Part shown: positions 50,048-58,163 of the stretch, piece after piece
Position numbering within the stretch: position 1 is the stretch's first letter
Layout of the letters: the number at the start of each line of letters is the position of its first letter
Assembly (NCBI GenBank): GCA_004556965.1
Contig: SFFE01000001.1
Coordinates: forward strand, 1 to 64,000
Source: Clostridiales bacterium
GTDB lineage: Bacteria; Bacillota; Clostridia; Oscillospirales; Oscillospiraceae
DNA: 64,000 nt
Direction of reading: 5' to 3'
Notes under the pieces: model-generated
What the model was told of the DNA's origin: nothing
Database searches by the model: none
Seen by the model: only the letters and a program-made list of their open reading frames with translations
Program-made: the position numbers and the translations under genes

Positions 50048-50692
50048 TTGGAGGAAAGAGCAGTCGGGAGAGAACTGAACATACGCGACATGGTCGCAAT
50101 ACTGCTGCGCAGAAAGTGGATGATTCTTGGCATCTCACTGGCCTGCGCAGCATTTTTTTGCGCATATTCGGCGTTCCTGATTACGCCGATGTACCGCGCC
50201 GCGGTGTCGTTTTACATCAGCAACTCGTCCGGCGCAGATGTGCGGATGCTCACCAGCAGCGATGTGGCGGCGTCGGAACAGCTGGTGGACACCTATGTGT
50301 ATATCCTTTCCAGCAACACGGTGCTGGACGCGGTTGCGCAAAAGAGCGATCTGCGCGTGAGCGGAAGCGCGCTGCGCGAAATGGTGACGGTCAGTCCCAT
50401 TGACGGCGCCGGCCTGTGCAGGATCGAGGTGCTGTCGCCGGAGGCGCAGCTTTCTGCGGACGCGGCGGACGCCATTGCGCGCTATGCGCCGGCGGAGGTC
50501 GCAAAAATTGTGGAAGGCACCTCCGTCAAGATCGTGGAGCGGGCCGAGACGCCGGACGCGCCGGTCACGCCGGACGTCCCGCGCAGCACGGCGACGGGGT
50601 TACTGCTGGGGCTTCTGCTCTCAGCCTGTTTTGTGCTGCTGCGCGCTGCGCTGACCGGAAGGGTGGTGATGCACAGTGGAGCGGTGCGGTGA
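50048..50692 (+). CDS. Wzz/YveK-type chain-length determinant
   Basis: The 214-aa product has the polysaccharide co-polymerase layout: basic N-terminus (ELNIRDMVAILLRRKWMILG), span 1 (about 29-50), an outside domain with STSSDVAASEQLVDTYVYIL-like text (SDVAASEQLVDTYVYILSS), a Pro-rich segment (ETPDAPVTPDVPRS) and span 2 (about 182-202). The TTG start is chosen because AAAGGAGGAG precedes it; an in-frame ATG 57 bases upstream has no site. No tyrosine kinase partner gene is present. Confidence 0.85.
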   Translation: MEERAVGRELNIRDMVAILLRRKWMILGISLACAAFFCAYSAFLITPMYRAAVSFYISNSSGADVRMLTSSDVAASEQLVDTYVYILSSNTVLDAVAQKSDLRVSGSALREMVTVSPIDGAGLCRIEVLSPEAQLSADAADAIARYAPAEVAKIVEGTSVKIVERAETPDAPVTPDVPRSTATGLLLGLLLSACFVLLRAALTGRVVMHSGAVR

Positions 50693-50693
50693 A

Positions 50694-51494
50694 ATGCGCC
50701 CAGTGCGCGTGTCGGTTGTGATGCCGGCGTACAACAGTGCGCGGCATATCGCCGGGGCGATCGACTCCGTGCGGGCGCAGACGGTCTCGGACTGGGAGCT
50801 GCTCATCGTGGACGACGGCTCGACGGATGGCACGGACGCGGTAATCGCGCGCTGCGCGCAGCTCGACAGCCGCATCTGCTGCTTTACCATGGCGAAAAAC
50901 CGGGGCGCCGCGTTTTGCCGGGCATTTGCGGTCGAGCGCGCGGCGGGGGCGTGGGTCGCGTTTCTGGACAGCGACGATCTCTGGCTGCCGGACAAGCTGG
51001 AAAAGCAGCTTGCGTTTGCGCGGCGCAGCCCGGAGGCGAAGCTGATCTTCACGGGTGCGGCGTTTCTCAAAGACGGCGCGGCTGCGCCGGGGCGGTACTG
51101 GATGCGGGTGCCGGAGCGGGTTGGCTACCGCATGCTGCTGCGGCAGAACGTCATCCCGTGCTCGTCCGCCCTTGTGCGCCGGTCGTGCCTGCGGGACATG
51201 ACGATCCTGCGGACGGACATTCATGAGGACTTTGCGGTCTGGCTGCAGATTCTGCGCCGCGAGCCGTTTGCCTACGGCGTGAATGAGCCGCTGGTGGTCT
51301 ACCGCGTCTCGCGCGCGTCCCGGTCGGGCGACAAGCGCGCCGCCGCGGCCATGACGTTCCGGACATACCGCGCCGCCGGTCTGCCGGTGGGGAAGGCCGC
51401 GTTTTGCTTTTGCAGCTACGCAGCCAGGAGCGCGCGGAAGTACGCGGCGATCTTTTGGGGAGAGAATCGTTTTTGGGGGAAAAGAGCGACATGA
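50694..51494 (+). CDS. Family 2 glycosyltransferase
   Basis: The 266-aa cytosolic GT-A enzyme starts RVSVVMPAYNSARHIAGAID and has the nucleotide-sugar site LIVDDGSTDGT, the DxD region AFLDSDDLWLPDK and a HEDFAVWLQIL acceptor motif. It adds a sugar to a lipid-linked chain. Start may instead be a GTG 18 bases upstream. It ends overlapping the next gene. Confidence 0.92.
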   Translation: MRPVRVSVVMPAYNSARHIAGAIDSVRAQTVSDWELLIVDDGSTDGTDAVIARCAQLDSRICCFTMAKNRGAAFCRAFAVERAAGAWVAFLDSDDLWLPDKLEKQLAFARRSPEAKLIFTGAAFLKDGAAAPGRYWMRVPERVGYRMLLRQNVIPCSSALVRRSCLRDMTILRTDIHEDFAVWLQILRREPFAYGVNEPLVVYRVSRASRSGDKRAAAAMTFRTYRAAGLPVGKAAFCFCSYAARSARKYAAIFWGENRFWGKRAT

Positions 51495-52285
51495 CGTTAC
51501 AGGTTTTGGTGGCGGCCATGAACCAGCGGGATCATGCGCTGCCGGAGCAGATGAACCTCCAGTCGGACGCGCTGATCGGCAACCAGTGCGACCGCAACGC
51601 GGTGGAGGAGTTTTCGTACCGCGGGCACTGCATCCGCTACTACTCGTTCGCGGAGCGCGGCGTCGGACTCAACCGCAACACGACGCTTATGCGCGCGAGC
51701 GCGGACATAGTGCTCTTTGCGGACGAGGACGTCGTCTATGCCGACGGGTACGCGGACACAGTGCTGCGCGCTTACGACGAGCACCCGGAGGCAGACGTGA
51801 TCGTGTTCAACATGAAGATGTCGAACTGCGGCGAGCCGTCGCACGACGTGGTGTTTCAAAACCGATATGTCGGCCGCCGGGGCGTCAGTCCATTCGGCGC
51901 GGTGTGCATCAGCGCGCGCACCCGCGCGCTCAAGCGGGCGAACGTGACGTTCCACCGCATGTTCGGCGGCGGCGCGGAATTCGGCAGCGGGGAGGACACG
52001 ATCTTCCTGCAGGACTGCGTGCGCAGGGGGCTGCGGGTGTTCACCTGCACGCAGACGCTCGGCTGTGCGGCGGCCGGCGCGTCCACGTGGTTCAAGGGCT
52101 ACACGGACGAGTACTTTTTCGACAAGGGCGTGCTGTTTTATTACCTCTACCCGCACCTTGCCGGGCCGCTGGTGGTGTACCATGCGCTGAAGCACCGGCG
52201 GGACTATGCGCAGCGCGGTGTGCGCGTCGCCGTCAGCCGGATGTGCCGGGGCGTTTGCAGCGCGCGTCGCGGAGTGCTGCGATGA
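51491..52285 (+). CDS. Glycosyltransferase, GT-A/family 2-like
   Basis: The 264-aa protein starts MTLQVLVAAMNQRDHALPEQ and has a truncated family 2 pattern: CDRNAVEEFSYRG, GVGLNRNTTLMRASADIVLF, then ADEDVVYADGYADTV in place of DxD. It lies in the polysaccharide operon with ATGA overlaps on both ends. The sugar is unknown. Confidence 0.8.
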   Translation: MTLQVLVAAMNQRDHALPEQMNLQSDALIGNQCDRNAVEEFSYRGHCIRYYSFAERGVGLNRNTTLMRASADIVLFADEDVVYADGYADTVLRAYDEHPEADVIVFNMKMSNCGEPSHDVVFQNRYVGRRGVSPFGAVCISARTRALKRANVTFHRMFGGGAEFGSGEDTIFLQDCVRRGLRVFTCTQTLGCAAAGASTWFKGYTDEYFFDKGVLFYYLYPHLAGPLVVYHALKHRRDYAQRGVRVAVSRMCRGVCSARRGVLR

Positions 52286-53355
52286 ACATCTGCATCTATC
52301 TTTCGGACGCGTTTGAGCCGGGCGGCGTGGGGCGCGCCGCGTCCGTCACGGCAAACGCGCTCTGCGCGCGGCACGCGGTCTCGCTTTTGAGCTATTGCGC
52401 GCACGCGCCGGAGCCGGGTCGGCTCGATCCGCGCGTCGCGGCGGAAAGCCAGCACGCGGTGCGCCGTCCGCTGCGGCATACGCTGCCGGAGAGCGCTTGG
52501 CTGCTGCGGCGGTATCTGGTGCGCAATCGAATCGACGTTCTGATCTGCGCGGGCGAGCAGCTTGCGCCGGTCTGCGCGCTCGCGCGGCTGGGGCTGCCCG
52601 TGCGCGTGGTGTTCTGGGCGCACGCCAACGCGTTCGTGACCGGGGAATTTCGCTTCCAGCGGCAGTGCCGGGCGATCGCCGTGCGCATGGCGGACGCCGT
52701 TGTGACGCTCACGGCGGAGAGCCGCGCGCTGCTGGAGGCGCACTATCCCATCCGCTGCGCGGCGCAGATCCCGAATCCCATCGACCCACGTCTGCTGGCG
52801 CCCCGGACGTACCGCGCGCAGTCACAGAAGATCCTCAGCGTCGGCCGGCTGTGTCCCGCAAAGGATTTCGAGCGACTGGTCGCCGTGGCGGCGCGGGTGC
52901 TGCCGCAGCATCCGGGCTGGACGTGGGACATTTTCGGAGAAGGGGAGGAGCGCCCCGCCATCGAGCGGGCGATCGCGCGCCGCGGCCTGACCGGACGGGT
53001 GCGGCTGATGGGTGCGGTGCGCGATCTGTACGCGCGTTACCCGGACTATGCCCTGCTCGTGATGACCTCGCGGTACGAGGGATTTCCCATGGCGCTGCTG
53101 GAGGGCATGGCCTGCTCACTGCCGCTTGCGGCGTTCGACGTGCCGACCGGCCCACGTGAGATCATTGAGGACGGCGTGAACGGCTGTCTCGTGGCGCCGG
53201 GAGACGTCGCGGCGATGGCGGCGTGCGTCTCTGGCCTGATCGAAGCCCCGGCGCGCCGGTGCGCCATGGCGGCGGCCAATCTTCAAAAACGGGCGCAATA
53301 CAGCGCGGCGGACTGCGCCGCGCGCTGGGAAGCGCTGCTGGAGACGCTCCGATGA
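52282..53355 (+). CDS. Family 4 glycosyltransferase
   Basis: The 357-aa GT-B enzyme has ICIYLSDAFEPGGVGRAASV, ILSVGRLCPAKDFERLVAVA, IFGEGEERPAIERAI and the retaining-GT motif TSRYEGFPMALLEGMACSLP. It transfers a sugar from a nucleotide donor during polymer assembly. Coupled to neighbours on both sides. Confidence 0.93.
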   Translation: MNICIYLSDAFEPGGVGRAASVTANALCARHAVSLLSYCAHAPEPGRLDPRVAAESQHAVRRPLRHTLPESAWLLRRYLVRNRIDVLICAGEQLAPVCALARLGLPVRVVFWAHANAFVTGEFRFQRQCRAIAVRMADAVVTLTAESRALLEAHYPIRCAAQIPNPIDPRLLAPRTYRAQSQKILSVGRLCPAKDFERLVAVAARVLPQHPGWTWDIFGEGEERPAIERAIARRGLTGRVRLMGAVRDLYARYPDYALLVMTSRYEGFPMALLEGMACSLPLAAFDVPTGPREIIEDGVNGCLVAPGDVAAMAACVSGLIEAPARRCAMAAANLQKRAQYSAADCAARWEALLETLR

Positions 53356-54584
53356 CGCGCCTGAGCTGTGCGGCTGCGGTCGCCGCCGGTATGACGCTGC
53401 TGCTGATTGGAAGCCTGTTTTACCCGCCGGCGGTCTATGTGTGCCTGGCCGTCGGGGTCTGCGCGCTTCCGTTTCTGGGGCATACCGCGCTGTTTTCGCT
53501 GCTGCTGTATCTGCTGCCGTACGCGGTGCTGTTCAAGGCGTCGCCCGGCTCCACGTCGTTTTTCACGCTGCTGGAGCTGTGGGCGCTGGCGCTGCTGGCG
53601 CTGCGCGTGCGAAGCATCGACCGGCGGGTGCTCGCGGCGCTGTGTGTGCTGCTGATGGCGCTCGCGCCGGTCTCGTGTCGGTCGGCTTCGCTGTGGAAGA
53701 TTCTTGTGAATCTGCTGTTGCTCTATGCGTTCGTGCGCGGATACCGCGCGCAGGACGCGGTATGGTATGGCGGCAGCTTTGCCGCAGGGGTGCTGGTCTC
53801 TTCCGTGCTGGGGCTGTGGAAGGAAAAAATCCCGCGCTTTCTCGCCATGTACAGCGACCTGAACTATGAGGTGATCGGCGGCGTGCGCACGCTCCGCTTC
53901 AGCGGCACGTTCAACGACCCAAACTATTTTTCCGTCATGCTGATTCTGGGCATTTTGCTGTGCATCCGGGGACTGCAGGCGCCCGGCCGCGGGCAAAGGA
54001 CGCTCTGCGCATTTGCGCTGCTCGCGCTCGCCGGGCTTGGCATGGCGACGTACAGCAAGTCGTTCGCGCTGATGCTGCCGGTGGCGCTGCTGACGATCCT
54101 GACGCTGCGCGCCCGGCGGAAATGGGCGCTTGCTGCGCTGCTCGCCACCGTGTGCGCGCTGGTGTGGGAGCTTGACCCCGGCGGCGTGATCGGCCGTCTG
54201 CTGGCGCGGTTTTCGCAGCAGAGCCTGTCCACCGGGCGGGCGGCGATCTGGCGGAGCTACTGGCAGGGTGCGACAAACACTCTGCTGCCGTTTTTGTTCG
54301 GCCACGGGCTGGACGCGCAGCTGGCGCGTCCGGCGCACAGCCTTCTGCTGGAGGCGCTGTACGCCGTTGGTCTGGTGGGCACGGTCTGCTGGTTTGGCGC
54401 CGTCGCGGTGATTCTGCATACCGGCGCGCCGTGCGCGCGGGGCAGATGGTGGGGCATGGGCTATGCCGCGGTATTTGTCATGTACGGATTTTTGACGGGG
54501 CTGACGGACTATGCGCTGCCGTTTGCGCTGATGATGGCCTATGTGTTCAGCCGCACGGGCGCGGAGGAGGTGAGAATGGCATGA
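53352..54584 (+). CDS. O-antigen ligase/polymerase-like membrane protein (Wzy)
   Basis: The 410-aa protein has about ten spans and the Wzy/WaaL-type outside loop with FSGTFNDPNYFSVMLIL, TYSKSFALMLPVALL, and SQQSLSTGRAAIWRSYWQGA then FGHGLDAQL, PAHSLLLEALYAVGLVG. Such proteins polymerise lipid-linked repeat units outside the membrane. Its ATG overlaps the stop of the family 4 gene. Confidence 0.88.
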   Translation: MTRLSCAAAVAAGMTLLLIGSLFYPPAVYVCLAVGVCALPFLGHTALFSLLLYLLPYAVLFKASPGSTSFFTLLELWALALLALRVRSIDRRVLAALCVLLMALAPVSCRSASLWKILVNLLLLYAFVRGYRAQDAVWYGGSFAAGVLVSSVLGLWKEKIPRFLAMYSDLNYEVIGGVRTLRFSGTFNDPNYFSVMLILGILLCIRGLQAPGRGQRTLCAFALLALAGLGMATYSKSFALMLPVALLTILTLRARRKWALAALLATVCALVWELDPGGVIGRLLARFSQQSLSTGRAAIWRSYWQGATNTLLPFLFGHGLDAQLARPAHSLLLEALYAVGLVGTVCWFGAVAVILHTGAPCARGRWWGMGYAAVFVMYGFLTGLTDYALPFALMMAYVFSRTGAEEVRMA

Positions 54585-55789
54585 CGCCTGCAAGAGCGTG
54601 GCGCATCCTCTGCCGCTGGACGCCCATCGCGGCGCGGTATCTGCGCGCGTGGCTGCATCTGCACCTGCTGCGCCGCGACCTGCTGCGCCGGGAGATCTGG
54701 CTCATCGCCGAAAAGCGCACAGAGGCGCGCGACAACGGATATCACCTGTTTCGTTACCTGCGCGAGCGGCACCCGGAGATCGAGGCGTATTACGTCATCG
54801 CGGCCGATTCCCCCGACCGGGAGAAGGTGGAACGGCTCGGCCACGTGCTCACGGCGGATTCAGAGGAACATTTCCTGTATTACATCGCCGCTGCGTGCAG
54901 CATCGGCTCGCAGGCGGGCGGCGCGTTCCCGATGCAGATGATCCCGGCGTTCTTCCGGCTCACGCGGCCGCTGCGCCGCGCCGGGCAGAAGTGCGTCTTT
55001 CTGCAGCACGGCGTGACGTACAACGCCGTGCCCATGCCCGCGCTGCACGCCAAGGCGCGGATGCACGATCTGATCGCGGCCTCCTCCGAGTGGGAGCGGG
55101 CGTTTTTGCAGCGCACGCTTGGCTACCGGGACGGGGTCGTGCAGACGCTCGGCCTGTGCCGGTTCGACGCGCTGTATGGCTGTGAAGCGCGCTCGGAGCG
55201 GCTGGTGCTGTTCCTGCCGACATGGCGCGAATGGCTCTGCGCCGGGGCTGCGTCCGAGCCGTTTTGTGAGAGCGAATATTTCACACGCATCGCGTCGCTC
55301 CTGCAAAGCCCGCGCCTGCACGCGCTGCTGGAGCGGTTCGACTGCCGCCTGATCTTTTACCCGCACTATGCGCTGCAGGCGTATCTGGAGGCGTTCCGGC
55401 CATACGCGGGTGGGCGCGTGGTGCTCGCCGGGCGGACGGAGTACGACGTGCAGGCGCTGCTGCTGCGCGGCGCGGTGCTCATCACGGACTATTCCAGCGT
55501 GTTTTTCGACTTTGCGTACCTGCAAAAGCCTGTGATTTTCTATCAGTTCGACGCGCCCCGCTTCCGGCGGGAGCATTACCCCGCCGGGGACTTTGATTTC
55601 ACGCGCGACGCTTTCGGCCCGGTCGCGGCGACCGAGGCGGAAATGCTCGGCGCGCTGGAGACCGTTCTGGAAGCCGGCTGCGTGCTGCCGGAGGAATACC
55701 GCTCGCGTGTGTCGCACTTTTTCGCGTATCACGACGATCAAAACTGTGCGCGCAGCTATGAAGCCATCCGAAATCTGGTGTCGAAATGA
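54581..55789 (+). CDS. CDP-glycerol glycerophosphotransferase-family protein
   Basis: The 402-aa product matches the TagB/TagF/TarF C-terminal catalytic domain: WLIAEKRTEARDNGYHLFRY, CVFLQHGVTYN, VLFLPTWREWL, RLIFYPHYALQAYL and the conserved ITDYSSVFFDFAYLQKPVIF. These enzymes add glycerol phosphate (or ribitol phosphate) units, as in teichoic acids. Its presence suggests the polymer carries glycerol phosphate. No tagD (CDP-glycerol synthesis) is in this window. Confidence 0.92.
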   Translation: MTPARAWRILCRWTPIAARYLRAWLHLHLLRRDLLRREIWLIAEKRTEARDNGYHLFRYLRERHPEIEAYYVIAADSPDREKVERLGHVLTADSEEHFLYYIAAACSIGSQAGGAFPMQMIPAFFRLTRPLRRAGQKCVFLQHGVTYNAVPMPALHAKARMHDLIAASSEWERAFLQRTLGYRDGVVQTLGLCRFDALYGCEARSERLVLFLPTWREWLCAGAASEPFCESEYFTRIASLLQSPRLHALLERFDCRLIFYPHYALQAYLEAFRPYAGGRVVLAGRTEYDVQALLLRGAVLITDYSSVFFDFAYLQKPVIFYQFDAPRFRREHYPAGDFDFTRDAFGPVAATEAEMLGALETVLEAGCVLPEEYRSRVSHFFAYHDDQNCARSYEAIRNLVSK

Positions 55790-57300
55790 GAAGCGAAAGA
55801 GCGATCAAAAACCTGATCACGTCCGTTTTACAGGAGCTGACCGCCATCGCCTGCGGGCTGCTCCTGCCGCGGCTGGTGCTGTCGCACTTCGGCTCGGCGT
55901 ACAATGGCGTCACTGCCTCGATCGCGCAGTTTCTCGGCTGTGCAGCGCTGCTGCGCGCCGGCGTCGGGAGCGTGACGCGCGCCGCGCTCTACCGGCCGCT
56001 CGCCGAAGGGGACATGGGCGCGGTCAGCGCAATCGTGAACACCGCGGAGACGTTCATGCGCAGGACTGCGCGGCTGTTCGGCGTGGGGCTGCTGGCGTTC
56101 GCGGCGCTCTATCCGCTGTTGGTGCGCAGCGAGTTCAAGTGGCTGTTTTCCGCGTCGCTGGCGCTGATTCTGGGCGTGAGCACGTTCGTGCAGTATTATT
56201 TCGGCTCGGCGTATCTGATGCTGCTGGAGGCCGACCAGCGTCTGTACGTCCACCACATCATCAACATCGGCACGACCGCCGCCAACACCGCCGTCGCGGC
56301 GCTGCTGATTCTCGCCGGCTGCTCCATCCACGTGGTGAAGCTCGGCAGCGCGCTGGTATTCTGCCTGAACCCGCTGTTCGTGCGCGCCTACGTCCGCCGG
56401 CATTATGCGCTCCGGCCGGATGCGCCGCCGGACGCGGAGCTGCTCTCCCAGCGACGGGACGCGCTGTTCCACGAGCTGGCCGGCTTCGTCAGCACGAATA
56501 CGGACATGATCGTGCTCACCGTGTTCACCAATGTGCGCGAGGTGTCTGTCTATTCGATGTACTGCCTCGTCACGAACGCCGTGCAGAAGCTCATCAGCAC
56601 GGCGTCGGCCAGCGTCGGCAGCGCGTTTGGCGATCTGCTGGCGCGCGGCGAGCGGGACACGCTCGAAACGCAGTTTCGCCGCTATGAAAACGCGGTGTTT
56701 TCCGTGTCTGTCGTTTGCTTTGCCTGTACCGCCGTGCTCATCACGCCGTTTCTCTCGGTGTACACGCGCGGCGTGCACGACGTCAGCTATCACCGCCCGG
56801 TGTTCGGCTACATGATGTCTGCGGCGGCGTTTTTCGCGTGCGTGCGTCAGCCGTACAAGACCCTCGTCTACGCGATGGGGCATTTTCGCCAGACGCGCGC
56901 GGGCGCAATCGCGGAGGCGGCGGTGAACCTCGCGCTGTCGGTGGCGCTTGTGCTGCGCTTCGGCCTGACCGGCGTCGCAGTGGGTACGCTGTTCGCTTTC
57001 GCGTTCCGCACGGTGCAATATGCGCACTATCTGTGCCGCCGTGTGTTCGGGTGGCGCTTTTCGGCGTTCTGCAAAAGGCTGCTCGTGAGCGCGGGGAACG
57101 TCGCCGGGATCGTGGCGTGCGCGTCACGCCTGCCGCTCTCCGGCATCCGGAGCTATGGAGACTGGCTGCTGTGCGCCTGCGCGGCGTTTGCGGAAAGCGC
57201 TGCAATCACACTCGCGTTTGATCTTGTGTTCTACCGCGCCGAGACGCTCGGCGCGCTGCGGGAATTTTTCAAAAAGTGGGGAGATATCCTTGTGGATTGA
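55786..57300 (+). CDS. Wzx-like polysaccharide flippase
   Basis: The 504-aa MOP-superfamily protein has about thirteen spans; the start RSERAIKNLITSVLQELTAI and AYNGVTASIAQFLGCAALL are typical of Wzx-like exporters, with a central HELAGFVSTNTDMIVLTVFT. It would flip the lipid-linked unit before polymerisation by the Wzy-like protein. ATGA overlap with the glycerophosphotransferase gene. Confidence 0.9.
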   Translation: MRSERAIKNLITSVLQELTAIACGLLLPRLVLSHFGSAYNGVTASIAQFLGCAALLRAGVGSVTRAALYRPLAEGDMGAVSAIVNTAETFMRRTARLFGVGLLAFAALYPLLVRSEFKWLFSASLALILGVSTFVQYYFGSAYLMLLEADQRLYVHHIINIGTTAANTAVAALLILAGCSIHVVKLGSALVFCLNPLFVRAYVRRHYALRPDAPPDAELLSQRRDALFHELAGFVSTNTDMIVLTVFTNVREVSVYSMYCLVTNAVQKLISTASASVGSAFGDLLARGERDTLETQFRRYENAVFSVSVVCFACTAVLITPFLSVYTRGVHDVSYHRPVFGYMMSAAAFFACVRQPYKTLVYAMGHFRQTRAGAIAEAAVNLALSVALVLRFGLTGVAVGTLFAFAFRTVQYAHYLCRRVFGWRFSAFCKRLLVSAGNVAGIVACASRLPLSGIRSYGDWLLCACAAFAESAAITLAFDLVFYRAETLGALREFFKKWGDILVD

Positions 57301-57946
57301 CCGAATTTACCGGCCTTGGTGGGGCTGGAGGTATCAAAATTACTGCGCTTCCCATGGAAAAGAGCATCTGCTGTTTCAGCAAAACGGCGTCAAATCGTTT
57401 GGCTTCAGCTACGACCCGGTTGGCCCTTGCCGCATGGTGCAGAGGGGGATTTTGCTTCCGCCTGCTGTGCTGCTGTGCCCCATCGACGGGCTGACGGACG
57501 AGCTCACGCTGCTGGGCACGCCCGTCGTGCAAAGCCCGACCTATGCGTTCCTGCACGCGCTGGAGCACGGCGGCCCGCTTTTGGAAACAGAGTACATCCG
57601 CCGGTACGCCGCGGGCACGCTCGACCAGCGCTGGCCGCGCAATGTGCGGTATCTCCATCCGGCGGAGTTCCGGGACTGGTATGCCGCGCGCCGCGCGCAG
57701 GTGTACGCCGATACCTATGAGCCGGTGCGCGTGTTTCGCGCTGGCGAGGGGTGGTACGTGCTCAACGGCAAGCACCGCACGGCGCTTTGCGCCCTGCTGG
57801 GGCGGGAGGTGCGCTGCGACGTGCTGGACACGACGTCGCTTTATGCGCACTCCTTGTGCAGGGTGCACGCAAAGATGCTGCGACGTCCCGCACAGTTTCG
57901 GAAAACACTTGCTTTTCTGGATAAAATCAGGAATGATTCGGAATAA
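57290..57946 (+). CDS. ParB/sulfiredoxin-like-fold protein in the polysaccharide operon
   Basis: The 218-aa product starts WIDRIYRPWWGWRYQNYCAS and has a C-terminal block VYADTYEPVRVFRAGEGWYV then NGKHRTALCALLGREVRCDV. The G-K-H-R motif after an Asn matches the phosphate-binding GxxR/HR loop of ParB and sulfiredoxin-like nucleotide-binding domains, a fold also used by free-serine kinases. It starts at TTG (GGGGAGATATCC upstream) inside the end of the flippase gene. A role in precursor synthesis or kinase-type modification is inference. Confidence 0.65.
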   Translation: MWIDRIYRPWWGWRYQNYCASHGKEHLLFQQNGVKSFGFSYDPVGPCRMVQRGILLPPAVLLCPIDGLTDELTLLGTPVVQSPTYAFLHALEHGGPLLETEYIRRYAAGTLDQRWPRNVRYLHPAEFRDWYAARRAQVYADTYEPVRVFRAGEGWYVLNGKHRTALCALLGREVRCDVLDTTSLYAHSLCRVHAKMLRRPAQFRKTLAFLDKIRNDSE

Positions 57947-58163
57947 AAAATAAAAAAAGGGAAAGTGTCTGCGACTCGGGAAAATGGTCTGACGAATTTG
58001 TCAAAGAAACGTCGAAAAACAGAGAAAAACTCTCTGTTCTGACAATTTAATGTATTGAAGAACTGTGTTAAGATATCATTAAGTTTGTTGAAGTATCAAC
58101 GGACGCCATGAGGAGAGGCGTGCCATACCTCTCAAATAAACGAAGAAAGAAGGCAAGCAAATC

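Noticed and set aside
58040..58080. Candidate promoter TTTAAT/TAAGAT before the S15-SLH gene
   Set aside because: The spacing is 17 but the -35 match is only 3/6, too weak to list as a feature although some promoter must be here.
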